Counted from the first letter of the stretch, positions 1-7,242 are shown. The stretch is 14,183 nt of DNA from an uncultured Rikenellaceae bacterium (GCA_910588925.1 CAJURV010000053.1:1-14183); one strand, 5' to 3'. Notes: generated by a model from the sequence alone, not told the origin. A program made the numbers and translations.

Positions 1-21
1 TACGCCGTAACGAATAGTCAG

Positions 22-286
22 AAAGCCCGAGCGGAGCGAGGGCAATCAAACACAACTTCCGCCGTTAAATCCCGAGGAACGAGGGATGAGCGGGCCGCAC
101 CTCGCGGTGGGCAGAAATTTCCCCCATCGGAGGCCCGCGTAAGTTCCAGCAATCATAGAACCTTTCCGCTTAAATCACCGCTGGGAATCGAAAGAATGTC
201 ACGCTTAAGCGGTCCCCCGCAGGCTCCGGCCCTTTTGACGTAAGGCAAGGTCCCGCTAAAACCGCTCTAACCATTCGACATAAAGT
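22..286 (-). repeat. Left copy of a long non-coding inverted-repeat element
   Basis: This stretch is the reverse complement of the right end of the window (13916-14183). Two conserved arms are visible. Positions 22-137 match 14069-14183 with about six differences, one of them a 1-nt indel. Positions 209-286 match roughly 13916-13997 more loosely. Between the arms, 138-208 (71 nt) has no obvious similarity to the 71-nt core of the other copy. The outer arm contains a hairpin at 94-112 (stem CACC/GGTG, loop TCGC, extended by GCC/GGC past a one-base bulge). The core contains the inverted pair CCGCTTAA (166-173) and TTAAGCGG (205-212). No plausible protein is encoded. It is probably a dispersed intergenic repeat or a structured RNA/DNA element. 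I do not recognise a named family. The strand is given relative to the right copy, taken as forward. Confidence 0.8.
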
Positions 287-486
287 TTGCTTTCGTCCTA
301 GTCGCCACCAAAATGCAGCTAATGCGCATACCATCATACTAAAAAGAGGTCTCTCGCCAACCACCTAATTCGAACACAGTAAGCCGTACCCGTTCCGAGC
401 GAAACGAGAAACAACCGAACACTTTCCGCTTAGCAGTCCCAAGGCCCCTGACAACGCACAACCCGGACAAAATATAAACTATTCAC
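287..486. other. Intergenic stretch, no gene seen
   Basis: Between the left repeat and the terminator of the response-regulator gene I see no ORF with recognisable protein character, no tRNA-like cloverleaf and no clear promoter. A short stretch near 396-410 (CCGAGCGAAACGAG) loosely resembles the GAGCGAAGCGAG-type border of the flanking repeat. It could be decayed repeat sequence. Confidence 0.4.
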
Positions 487-535
487 ATAAAAAATCGACT
501 TTATATGCCGATTAAAACAACATATAAAGCCGACT
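487..535 (-). terminator. Rho-independent terminator of the response-regulator gene
   Basis: Read on the minus strand, the arm at 535-521 pairs with the arm at 507-493 over 15 bp around a 13-nt loop. The two imperfect positions become G-U wobbles only in the minus-strand RNA. A run of U follows (A run at 489-494 on the plus strand). The hairpin begins about 25 nt after the stop codon at 560, as expected for a terminator of that minus-strand gene. Confidence 0.7.
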
Positions 536-559
536 CCGCAAAGAGAAAGCACACGCCTC

Positions 560-1759
560 CTACATTATAGACTGCATATCTATAACATAACTCTGCACAT
601 CGTTTTCGTCTATGGGACGATCTTCATCTTTGGTAAATACCACAAGACGCTCCACTATATTGAGAAGTTGCCGCACATTACCCGTCCACGGCATCTGCTG
701 TAGCATCTCTATAGCCTTATCCGAAAAGCTCTTGGCTGGAATATTCTCTTTCTCGCATATTCTCTTGACAAAATGGTCGGCCAGCAACGGAATATCTTCG
801 CGTCTGTCGGCGAGCGACGGCACATGCAACACCACCACGCTCAAACGGTGGTAAAGGTCCTCGCGAAAGTTACCGTTACGTATCTCCTCGGCGAAATTCT
901 TGTTGCTGGCGGCTATTACGCGTACATTGACCTCGATATCCTTGTCGGCGCCTACACGCGTTATCTTGCCCTCCTGCAGCGCACGCAACACCTTGGCCTG
1001 GGCGGGCAGACTCATATCTCCGATCTCGTCGAGGAAAAGAGTACCGCCATCAGCCAGCTCGAATTTACCCTTACGTTGTTTGTCGGCACTGGTGAACGCA
1101 CCCTTTTCGTGACCGAACATCTCGCTCTCTATAAGCTCGCCCGGTATGGCGGCGCAGTTGACCTCCACATAGGGGCCCGAGCTACGGTGACTCATGCGGT
1201 GTATGCCGCGCGCCACCAACTCCTTGCCGGTACCGTTGCTGCCGGTGATGAGCACGCGCGCCTCCGAAGTGGCCACTTTCGACATGAGTTTCTTTATGTT
1301 GGTGATGGCGGGCGACTCGCCTATGATCTCGTCTGCGCCGTCGGCAGATACGGATTGTTTGCTCTTGTTCTTGCGACGGGCCTTAACCACACCCTCTTTC
1401 TTCTCCATGGCGTTACGCACGCGCATCAATATCACGTTGAGGTCGAGAGGCTTCTCTATGAAGTCGAAAGCGCCCATCTTGACGCACTCCACAGCCGTCT
1501 GCACCCTACCGTGCCCCGATATCATTATCACCGGGAAAGTGAGATTATCGTCGGCGGTCACCTTTTCGAGAAATTCGAGACCGTCCATCCCCTCCATTTT
1601 TATGTCGCAGATAACCAATCCGTACTTATTCTTGCGGACCATATCGAGCCCCTCCGCTCCGTTTGCGGCCGTGTCGACGCTGTATCCCTCGTATTCGAGC
1701 GCCTCTTTGAGCGTGTTTCTTATCACCCGTTCGTCATCTATGACAAGAATTTTATCCAT
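560..1759 (-). CDS. Sigma54-type (NtrC family) response regulator lacking a C-terminal HTH
   Basis: This 399-residue protein has two domains. The receiver domain (about 1-120) shows the acidic pocket D8/D9, phospho-acceptor D52, S81 and K103. The AAA+ sigma54-interaction domain (about 143-375) has Walker A GSNGTGKE (173-180), the sigma54-contact loop at 220-225 and Walker B TLFLDE (240-245). NtrC-family regulators use ATP hydrolysis to open sigma54 promoters after phosphorylation by a partner histidine kinase. No kinase gene is in the window. Two features are unusual. The contact loop reads GAFTSA instead of the canonical GAFTGA. The protein also stops at 399 residues, right after the AAA+ domain (last recognisable part WTGNVRQLLN, then about 35 residues), so the Fis-type helix-turn-helix is missing. 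It could act from solution or through another DNA-binding partner. The ATG at 1759 is directly followed by the receiver start MDKILVIDD, so the start is secure. The gene is divergent from the DUF4290 gene. Confidence 0.93.
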   Translation of the reverse strand: MDKILVIDDERVIRNTLKEALEYEGYSVDTAANGAEGLDMVRKNKYGLVICDIKMEGMDGLEFLEKVTADDNLTFPVIMISGHGRVQTAVECVKMGAFDFIEKPLDLNVILMRVRNAMEKKEGVVKARRKNKSKQSVSADGADEIIGESPAITNIKKLMSKVATSEARVLITGSNGTGKELVARGIHRMSHRSSGPYVEVNCAAIPGELIESEMFGHEKGAFTSADKQRKGKFELADGGTLFLDEIGDMSLPAQAKVLRALQEGKITRVGADKDIEVNVRVIAASNKNFAEEIRNGNFREDLYHRLSVVVLHVPSLADRREDIPLLADHFVKRICEKENIPAKSFSDKAIEMLQQMPWTGNVRQLLNIVERLVVFTKDEDRPIDENDVQSYVIDMQSIM

Positions 1760-1775
1760 AATTGAAAATAACTAT

Positions 1776-1783
1776 TATATTTG
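1776..1783 (+). promoter_or_regulatory. Candidate -7 box for the DUF4290 gene
   Basis: TATATTTG matches the Bacteroidota -7 consensus TAnnTTTG exactly. It lies in the divergent region between the response-regulator start (1759) and the DUF4290 start (1928). A good -33 TTTG at the usual 19-21 nt spacing is not present; the expected place reads TTAT. The call therefore rests on the -7 box alone. It would give a leader of about 135 nt. Confidence 0.4.
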
Positions 1784-1927
1784 CATAATATTTGTTTAGA
1801 CTCATCAAGTCCGACAAACGGCACTAAGGTAGCCAAATTTTCGATAAATAGAGTCTTAAACATTAAAAAAATGGACGACCGGCCTGAAAATCACCTGCCA
1901 CGGTCGGTTCCGTCAGCATATTATCCG

Positions 1928-2581
1928 ATGAATTTCAAGAACTACAACTCTCAGCGTAAAAAACTGATCTTGCCGGAATACGGACGCCACATACACGACA
2001 TGGTGGCCGATCTGCGTCTGATCAAGGATCGTGATCTGCGTACCCGTCAGGCTTATGCAGTGATAGCCGTCATGGGTAACCTCAACACCCATCTGCGCGA
2101 TACCGCCGATTTCCGTCACAAACTGTGGGACCACCTCTTCATAATGGCCGGATTCGATCTTGATGTCGACAGCCCCTATCCCATACCGTCGGAAGAGGCC
2201 TTGGCGTATCATCCCGCCAAACTGGGATATCCCCGGCGCGATTTCGCCCACAAGCAATACGGCCGCAACATACGTGGCATAATAGATGCCGTAGTGAAGA
2301 TCGAAGACCGGCAGGAGCGCGACGCTATCGCCGTAGACATAGCCAAATTCATGAAGGTCAAGTCGTTCGAGTATAATGACGAATACCCCTCCAACGAGGT
2401 GATAATAGCCGACATGGAACGTTTCTCCAAAGGAGCGCTACATCTTGACGAAGACATTCTCAACGGCACCAAGCTCTACAAGCAAACCAAGCCGCAACCC
2501 AAAGGCGGCAAAAAGCGTCCGCAACAAAACAATAACAACAAAAAAGCCGGTTATCGTAACAATAACCAGAAGAAACGTTAA
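1928..2581 (+). CDS. DUF4290 family protein with a basic Asn/Gln/Lys-rich tail
   Basis: From the ATG at 1928 this is a 217-residue protein beginning MNFKNYNSQRKKLILPEYGR. That is the conserved N-terminus of DUF4290, a family found in Bacteroidota whose function is unknown to me. The globular part (about 1-175) has conserved-looking stretches such as LPEYGRHIHDMV, the HLRDTADFRHKLWDHL segment and KLGYPRRDFAHKQYGRNI. Residues 182-217 form a low-complexity tail of Lys, Asn, Gln, Arg and Gly, of the kind often seen in RNA- or nucleic-acid-contacting proteins; that role is inference. In-frame upstream starts at 1871 (ATG) and 1781 (TTG) exist, but the residues they add do not look like family sequence. 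There is no signal peptide, so it is probably cytoplasmic. From memory, this gene often neighbours murA in Bacteroidota; murA is not seen here. The stop lies 13 bp from the stop of the convergent lipoprotein gene. Confidence 0.9.
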   Translation: MNFKNYNSQRKKLILPEYGRHIHDMVADLRLIKDRDLRTRQAYAVIAVMGNLNTHLRDTADFRHKLWDHLFIMAGFDLDVDSPYPIPSEEALAYHPAKLGYPRRDFAHKQYGRNIRGIIDAVVKIEDRQERDAIAVDIAKFMKVKSFEYNDEYPSNEVIIADMERFSKGALHLDEDILNGTKLYKQTKPQPKGGKKRPQQNNNNKKAGYRNNNQKKR

Positions 2582-2594
2582 GCCTCTCGCATTG

Positions 2595-3023
2595 TCATTC
2601 GGTGACGGAGCCGGTCTGGACGAAATAGAAATCATAGGTAGCATCGCCTACGGCTAACGTTATCTTCGCCGTACGCGTGTCGAACCCCGATTCGTTCGGT
2701 GCGAACTCTACGGTGAAAAGGCCGCCTTCTATCTTGCCGAAGTAGAATCCGTCGTGTTTTACCGCATCGTCGGTGGACAGGTCGTATGCGGGCGACGCCG
2801 AGGCGAACCTCACAGTCGGGTAGTTGGTACATCTGAAAGCGAACGTGCAGCCCTCCACCGGAACATCCACCCCTACATAACGATCTGTGAACCTGAAATC
2901 CGCAGGGGTCTCGGCAACCCACTCCATGACTCCATCGTCATTATCCGACTTAGAGCAACATATCGTCAGAAACAAGACGATAAACATACGAATAACAGGT
3001 GATTTTAATATCTCAATTATCAT
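2595..3023 (-). CDS. Small predicted lipoprotein with a BACON-like beta-sandwich
   Basis: The ATG at 3023 gives 142 residues. A hydrophobic N-terminus (about residues 9-21, IRMFIVLFLTI) is followed by CCSKSDNDDG. A cysteine followed by Ser and acidic residues is typical of exported Bacteroidota lipoproteins. The lipobox is not canonical because Ile or Cys sits at -1, so lipidation is likely but unproven. The rest looks like a single beta-sandwich. The end, VEFAPNESGFDTRTAKITLA followed by YDFYFVQTG, resembles the closing strands of BACON/Ig-like domains found in Bacteroidota surface proteins. Similarity is too weak to name a ligand. A longer reading to a GTG at 3194 adds 57 residues without protein character and displaces the signal peptide, so I reject it. 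The M13 start (2987) is possible. The gene stands alone, converges on the DUF4290 gene and lies downstream of nadB after a terminator. Confidence 0.7.
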   Translation of the reverse strand: MIIEILKSPVIRMFIVLFLTICCSKSDNDDGVMEWVAETPADFRFTDRYVGVDVPVEGCTFAFRCTNYPTVRFASASPAYDLSTDDAVKHDGFYFGKIEGGLFTVEFAPNESGFDTRTAKITLAVGDATYDFYFVQTGSVTE

Positions 3024-3215
3024 TATAATATCTCCCTGAATACATTTCCCGGAAAAACATCGATAGACACGCTGTTTCCACTTCCGACCCAAAGCGAAGA
3101 CACGCGACCCGATAGTCGATTTGAAAAGATAACCGTGCATATCCAATCCATTTGCACCGACCGATACGCCGTTTTCACTTTCGTCAAGCGACACAACCTA
3201 CATATAAAGTTGATT

Positions 3216-3235
3216 CAAAAAGGGGCTGTGCCCCT
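3216..3235 (-). terminator. nadB terminator overlapping the stop codon
   Basis: On the minus strand AGGGGC-ACA-GCCCCT forms a 6-bp stem with a 3-nt loop (3235-3221), followed at once by TTTTT (3220-3216). The nadB stop codon TAG occupies 3236-3234, so two of its three bases are in the left stem arm. The hairpin is compact and followed by U, as for an intrinsic terminator. Confidence 0.75.
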
Positions 3236-4814
3236 AAAACTCTTTGGCCGTGATCCCCGGAGCGGGATAGTCGATAGTGTAGTGCAGGCCTACGCTCTGT
3301 TTCATCTCTTTGGCCTGTTTTATTATAAGGTAGGCCACGGCTATCATGTTGCGCAGCTCGCACAGATGGCGCGAGAGGGTCGACCTCTTGTACAGCTCCT
3401 CCGTCTCCTTGAATATTATCTCCATACGGCTGAACGCTCTTTCGAGCCTCATGTCGGAACGTACTATGCCTACGTAACTGTTCATGACCTGTTGCAACTC
3501 CTTGCGGCTTTGTGTCACCAGCACCAGCTCTTCGGGTATGGAGGTGCCCTCGTAGTCCCAGTCGGGGATGCCGTGTTGAAGTTCTATGCCCTCCACCCTC
3601 GACATGGCATGTTCGGCAGCCCTGTGCGCATACACCACCGCCTCTATCAACGAGTTTGATGCCAGCCTGTTGGCGCCGTGCAACCCGGTAGAGGATGTTT
3701 CGCCTATGGCATACAGACGGTTTATCGAGGTCTGACCGTCGCCGTCCACCTTTATCCCTCCGCAACAGTAGTGGGCCGCAGGCGCCACCGGTATCATATC
3801 TTTGGTGATATCTATGCCTATGGAGAGACACTTGTTGTAGATGTTGGGGAAGTGCTGGATTATCTCGTCGGCGGGCTTGTGGGCTACGTCCAGATAGACG
3901 AAATCTTCGCCGCGGCTCTTAAGCTCGTTATCAATGGCTCGCGATACTATATCGCGCGGTGCGAGTGAACCCATAGGATGGTAACGGTGCATGAACTCCC
4001 CTCCGTTCTGTGTGCGCAACACGGCGCCGAAACCGCGCATAGCCTCGGTTATGAGGAACGACGGACGCTCCCCGGGATAATATAAGGCGGTGGGATGAAA
4101 CTGTATGAACTCCATGTTCTCGACCACGGCCTTGGCGCGATGGGCCATGGCTATGCCGTCGCCGGTGGCTACATGCGGATTGGTGGTGACGTTGTAAAGA
4201 TTACCGACGCCGCCGGTAGCGAGCACCGTTACCTTGGAGAGCACCGTGAATACGGAGTGGTCTTTGAGATTTAGAACGTAGGCCCCGTAACACTCTATGC
4301 CCGGGGTGCTCTTCTTGACTAAGAGCCCGAGATGATGCTGTGTGAGCAGATCTATGGCGAAGTGATGTTCGAGCACCTCTATGTTGGGATGCTCCTTGAC
4401 ACGCGCCACGAGCTTGTCCTCTATCTCGCGGCCCGTATAATCTTTGTGATGCAATATGCGGTGCTCGCTGTGACCTCCCTCTCGGGCCAGATCGTAACGG
4501 CCGCCCTGTTTGTCGAAAGCCACGCCCCAGCCTATCAGGTCTTTGATACGCGCCGGAGCGCCCTCCACCACTATGCGCACGGCTTCGGGATCGCACTCGT
4601 TGGAGCCGCATACCATAGTGTCGCGTATATGCTTGCCGAAATCGTCGGGAGGATAGGTGACCGACGCTATGCCGCCCTGCGCCTCGGCCGTATTGGTAGA
4701 GGATATATCGCTCTTGGTCACCACTATTACACGTCCGTGTCCGGCAACCTTCAATGCCATGCTCAGGCCGGCGGCGCCCGAACCTATGATAAGGAAATCA
4801 CACTCTCTGTTCAT
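3234..4814 (-). CDS. nadB: L-aspartate oxidase (NAD biosynthesis)
   Basis: This 526-residue cytoplasmic flavoprotein oxidises L-aspartate to iminoaspartate (EC 1.4.3.16), which quinolinate synthase NadA condenses with dihydroxyacetone phosphate. It has the FAD-binding Rossmann motif GSGAAGLSMA (11-20) and ATGGVGNLY (199-207). Active-site residues line up with the E. coli enzyme at constant small offsets: E112 in REGGHSEHR, H240 in FIQFHPTAL, R287 in LAPRDIVSRAI, H348 in VAPAAHYCCGG and R383 in GLHGANRLASNSL. The E112-containing segment and these residues separate NadB from succinate dehydrogenase and fumarate reductase flavoproteins. The C-terminal helical domain (about 420-526) is intact, and the length is normal for the family. 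The start ATG at 4814 is followed directly by the Rossmann strand. nadA and nadC are not in the window. No clear promoter is visible in 4815-4905. Confidence 0.97.
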   Translation of the reverse strand: MNRECDFLIIGSGAAGLSMALKVAGHGRVIVVTKSDISSTNTAEAQGGIASVTYPPDDFGKHIRDTMVCGSNECDPEAVRIVVEGAPARIKDLIGWGVAFDKQGGRYDLAREGGHSEHRILHHKDYTGREIEDKLVARVKEHPNIEVLEHHFAIDLLTQHHLGLLVKKSTPGIECYGAYVLNLKDHSVFTVLSKVTVLATGGVGNLYNVTTNPHVATGDGIAMAHRAKAVVENMEFIQFHPTALYYPGERPSFLITEAMRGFGAVLRTQNGGEFMHRYHPMGSLAPRDIVSRAIDNELKSRGEDFVYLDVAHKPADEIIQHFPNIYNKCLSIGIDITKDMIPVAPAAHYCCGGIKVDGDGQTSINRLYAIGETSSTGLHGANRLASNSLIEAVVYAHRAAEHAMSRVEGIELQHGIPDWDYEGTSIPEELVLVTQSRKELQQVMNSYVGIVRSDMRLERAFSRMEIIFKETEELYKRSTLSRHLCELRNMIAVAYLIIKQAKEMKQSVGLHYTIDYPAPGITAKEF

Positions 4815-4911
4815 GGCTGTCTAAATACGATTCAATCGGAAATTGCTATAGTTAGAATAATCATAGAATGCGGCTCGGCATTACCCAACTAAAATTCATT
4901 ATTCATTTTCC

Positions 4912-4943
4912 TTTGGCTCTGCACTCGCCTTTCACTATATTTG
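4912..4943 (+). promoter_or_regulatory. Bacteroidota promoter, upstream copy (tandem repeat unit A)
   Basis: The -33 box TTTG (4912-4915), a 20-nt spacer and the -7 box TATATTTG (4936-4943) fit the Bacteroidota consensus exactly. Transcription would start near 4950 and run rightward to the TonB receptor gene at 5091, with a leader of about 140 nt. Confidence 0.75.
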
Positions 4944-4973
4944 AATAATATAGGATGCGGCTCGACATAGCCA

Positions 4974-4989
4974 AAGTGAAATTTCACTT
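4974..4989. promoter_or_regulatory. Perfect 16-bp palindrome between the two promoters
   Basis: AAGTGAAATTTCACTT is a perfect 16-bp palindrome. It sits about 30 nt downstream of the upstream promoter and 14 nt before the -33 box of the downstream promoter. It could be an operator for a dimeric regulator. It could also simply be the variable centre of repeat unit B. Confidence 0.4.
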
Positions 4990-5002
4990 CGTTTCATTTC
5001 CT

Positions 5003-5034
5003 TTTGGCTCTGCACTCGCCTTTCACTATATTTG
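5003..5034 (+). promoter_or_regulatory. Bacteroidota promoter, downstream copy (tandem repeat unit B)
   Basis: The -33 box TTTG (5003-5006), a 20-nt spacer and the -7 box TATATTTG (5027-5034) repeat the upstream promoter 91 bp further on. Predicted start is near 5041, giving a leader of about 50 nt before the ATG at 5091. This is the more likely main promoter of the receptor gene. Confidence 0.8.
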
Positions 5035-5090
5035 CATCATGACATTACGCGATATGGCTCGCCATAACTGACGTAAAATTAATGATAATA

Positions 5091-7190
5091 ATGAAATCAA
5101 TCTCTTTTTTTGCGATTTTATTTTTATCTATGATCTTATCTTCCGTCGCTCAGGCTGGTTATCAGGCCGATACGGAGAACATCGTAGAAAATAGTCGTGG
5201 TATCGACTCGCTCTCAGTGGCGGACCTGTTGGCATCCAACCTCACCCACTGCATACATACGGTAGAGGAGGACCGCACCATAGAGATAAGCGGCGCTGTC
5301 GACCTGCCCTCGCTTTTAGAGCGTTTTATTCCGGGCGTGGAGGTAACGCAGAGCACGGCCGGCACCGACATTCACATACAGGGCTACGGCGTAGGCACCG
5401 GCATACTCGTACTGGTAGACGGCAAACGCCAGAGCGGTATGGGCGAGACGTTCGACCTTTCGCGCATACCCTTGAGCGACGTCAAAAAAGTGGAGATAAA
5501 ACGCGGCAGCTCTGTGCTCTACGGCTCCGATGCCGTCGGCATGGTCATAAACATCATAACCGAGGACAAGACGGGCTACAACCGCAACATAGGGGTGCAG
5601 GCCCGTTACGACACCCCTGCGCGGCGCGATATGGACAACCACGAGGGCAGCTACCGCCGCCGTATGGATTCCCCGCAGCTTTCCGCAGCCTTGTCGGCAC
5701 GTTTCAACCGCCGCCGTTTCTCGTCCGACACCCGCTTTTCGGTACGTAACAGCGATCCGTATCTTATGACGGGCACACGCGCCGCCGTAGCCACACCTCT
5801 CGGCGGTTCCGCATCTCCTTTCGAAGTGGGCGGCGTCATGTCGGCAGAGGGGGGGATGAACCTCAATCTGTCCCAATATTTCACGATAGCGGCTCACGAC
5901 AAGGTTCTGATAAAAATATACGGAAACGCGTACCGCACCGAACGTTACGGTTTCGCCGAGGCGGAGGGTAACATGTTGCCTATAGGTTACGCCCCCGAGC
6001 TGTTCGAGGGCCGGTGGGGCCACACCGAGAGTTACGGCGGAAGCGGCGACATATCCGTAATATACGACATAAACAGCCGCAATACCGTCACTTTCGACCT
6101 GTACGGCCATACAGACTATCGCCGTTTGCATGACGATGGAACCGCTTCTTTGCGCAAAAGCCTGCTGTTCACCCCGTCCGTGGAGTGGGTCAACCGTCCT
6201 AACGACCGCCACACCATAAGGGCCGGGGCTGAGATGTACATGAATCGTCTTAACTCTGTGGGGCTCTCGGGAGGATACGATAAACGGCACGAGTACAACG
6301 TGTTGTCGCTTTATGGCTTGGAGGAGTTCAGACATGGCGGCCTTACCGTGACGGGCGGTCTAAGGATCGACAACTTCGGATGGGACAACTTCGTGAAGAT
6401 ATACACCAACTTCGTAGGCAAGCCCAAATATATGAAGCACGCCTCGGTCAACCCCGAGTTGAGCGTAGGTTACGAGGCAGGACGTTTCGCGGTGGAGGGG
6501 CGATACAACCTCGCATACATACAGCCCTCTATGGAGCAGATGTACGCATACGTAGAACTACCCGACGGCACCGTACTGCGCGGCACCCCTTGGCTCAGGC
6601 GTCAGAAATCGAATAACGTGAGCTTAGAGGCGCGCTTCTCCGGCGATGTCATATCGCTGTGGGCACGCCCATACATAGCCATGTTCAGAAACACCATAGC
6701 CGTGACCCCCTCGGCAGACGGGCTCGCATTCGCACGTGGCAATAAAAACCAATACTACGGGGTAGACCTGAGAGCCGAGGCCAGGCCGCTGAAAGGCTGG
6801 ACCATAGATATGCGGTACAGCTACATACGCAAGTCGAACGATGCTGTGCCGGTGCCGGATGCGTTCGGTTACCGCCCCCACTCTTTTACCGCCAACACCA
6901 AATACACCCTCAACCACAAGAGGGTAGACTACGACATATTCTTCTCGGCCAGCTACTTGGGAGAGAAAGAGGTTATGGCTATGGCTCCCGACGCCGCCGT
7001 ATATACCTACACCCTACCATCGCGAACACTTTTGGACGTGAATGTCAGCTTCCTGATAATCAATAAATACCGTTTCTTCGTCGGCGTCGACAACCTGCTC
7101 GACAGCAAGCCCGGCCTGGTTACGCGCTACACACCTATAAACCCGGGCATTACGGCTCATGCAGGGTTTGCGTTCCGGTTCAGAAGATAG
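5091..7190 (+). CDS. TonB-dependent outer-membrane receptor (BtuB/CirA-like size)
   Basis: This 699-residue protein starts at the second ATG, MKSISFFAILFLSMILSSVAQA, a signal peptide cleaved after residue 22. An ATG at 5082 would add three residues. After about 45 residues of unassigned leader comes the plug domain (about 70-160), with DLPSLLERFIPGVEV, ILVLVDGKRQSG, VKKVEIKRGSSVLYGSDAVG and INIITED. A 22-strand-type barrel follows to a C-terminal aromatic-rich strand ending in FAFRFRR. Such receptors import scarce ligands (metal chelates, corrinoids, sugars) using TonB energy. The ligand cannot be read from sequence. There is no CarboxypepD-like N-terminal domain and no SusD gene beside it, so it is unlike SusC-type glycan importers and closer to siderophore, heme or corrinoid receptors. 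No cobalamin riboswitch is seen upstream. It is monocistronic, driven from the tandem promoters and closed by the terminator at 7191. Confidence 0.93.
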   Translation: MKSISFFAILFLSMILSSVAQAGYQADTENIVENSRGIDSLSVADLLASNLTHCIHTVEEDRTIEISGAVDLPSLLERFIPGVEVTQSTAGTDIHIQGYGVGTGILVLVDGKRQSGMGETFDLSRIPLSDVKKVEIKRGSSVLYGSDAVGMVINIITEDKTGYNRNIGVQARYDTPARRDMDNHEGSYRRRMDSPQLSAALSARFNRRRFSSDTRFSVRNSDPYLMTGTRAAVATPLGGSASPFEVGGVMSAEGGMNLNLSQYFTIAAHDKVLIKIYGNAYRTERYGFAEAEGNMLPIGYAPELFEGRWGHTESYGGSGDISVIYDINSRNTVTFDLYGHTDYRRLHDDGTASLRKSLLFTPSVEWVNRPNDRHTIRAGAEMYMNRLNSVGLSGGYDKRHEYNVLSLYGLEEFRHGGLTVTGGLRIDNFGWDNFVKIYTNFVGKPKYMKHASVNPELSVGYEAGRFAVEGRYNLAYIQPSMEQMYAYVELPDGTVLRGTPWLRRQKSNNVSLEARFSGDVISLWARPYIAMFRNTIAVTPSADGLAFARGNKNQYYGVDLRAEARPLKGWTIDMRYSYIRKSNDAVPVPDAFGYRPHSFTANTKYTLNHKRVDYDIFFSASYLGEKEVMAMAPDAAVYTYTLPSRTLLDVNVSFLIINKYRFFVGVDNLLDSKPGLVTRYTPINPGITAHAGFAFRFRR

Positions 7191-7227
7191 AAAAAAAGGA
7201 GATGCGCTAACCCGCATCTCCTTTTTT
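7191..7227. terminator. Bidirectional terminator between TonB receptor and barrel gene
   Basis: GGAGATGCG (7198-7206) pairs with CGCATCTCC (7213-7221) around a 6-nt loop. An A run (7191-7197) precedes it and a T run (7222-7227) follows. It therefore works as an intrinsic terminator in both directions. It lies directly after the receptor stop at 7190 and 15 bp beyond the stop of the convergent gene at 7243. Confidence 0.9.
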
Positions 7228-7242
7228 AATAGTATCGTTATA

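Larger units (their letters stand above)
4855..5080 (+). repeat. Tandem repeat (~90 bp period) with embedded promoters
   Basis: Unit A is 4855-4942, unit B 4943-5033 and a partial unit C 5034-5080. Units A and B both open with GAATAAT, then a CATAGAATGCGGCTCG-like stretch ending in CAT. Unit C opens with a degenerate form of this. Units A and B close with an identical run at 4913-4942 and 5004-5033 (from TTGGCTCTGCACTCGCC through CTATATTT). The central 30 nt differ between units. A degenerate -7-like TATAGTTAG also lies just before unit A (4847-4855). From memory, similar repeats lie upstream of genes in several Bacteroidales genomes; this was not checked. Confidence 0.85.

Noticed and set aside
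170..364. Minus-strand ORF of 64 codons over the left repeat
   Set aside because: The translation has no domain or signal character and the frame is not kept in the right copy, where the core differs completely.
773..1765. Plus-strand ORF of 330 codons
   Set aside because: It is antisense to the response-regulator gene, is rich in His/Tyr/Leu as expected from a shadow frame, and the opposite strand has complete domain motifs.
4855..5080. CRISPR array
   Set aside because: There are only two to three units, repeats and spacers are not of CRISPR proportions, the repeats contain promoters, and no cas gene is near.
4815..5090. Cobalamin riboswitch upstream of the TonB receptor
   Set aside because: I looked for the conserved B12-box GCCACTG and similar core and found none. 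The region is explained by the tandem promoter repeat.
5316..6335. Minus-strand ORF of 339 codons
   Set aside because: It is antisense to the TonB receptor gene. Its Val/His/Tyr-rich translation is a codon-bias shadow and no motif is recognisable.
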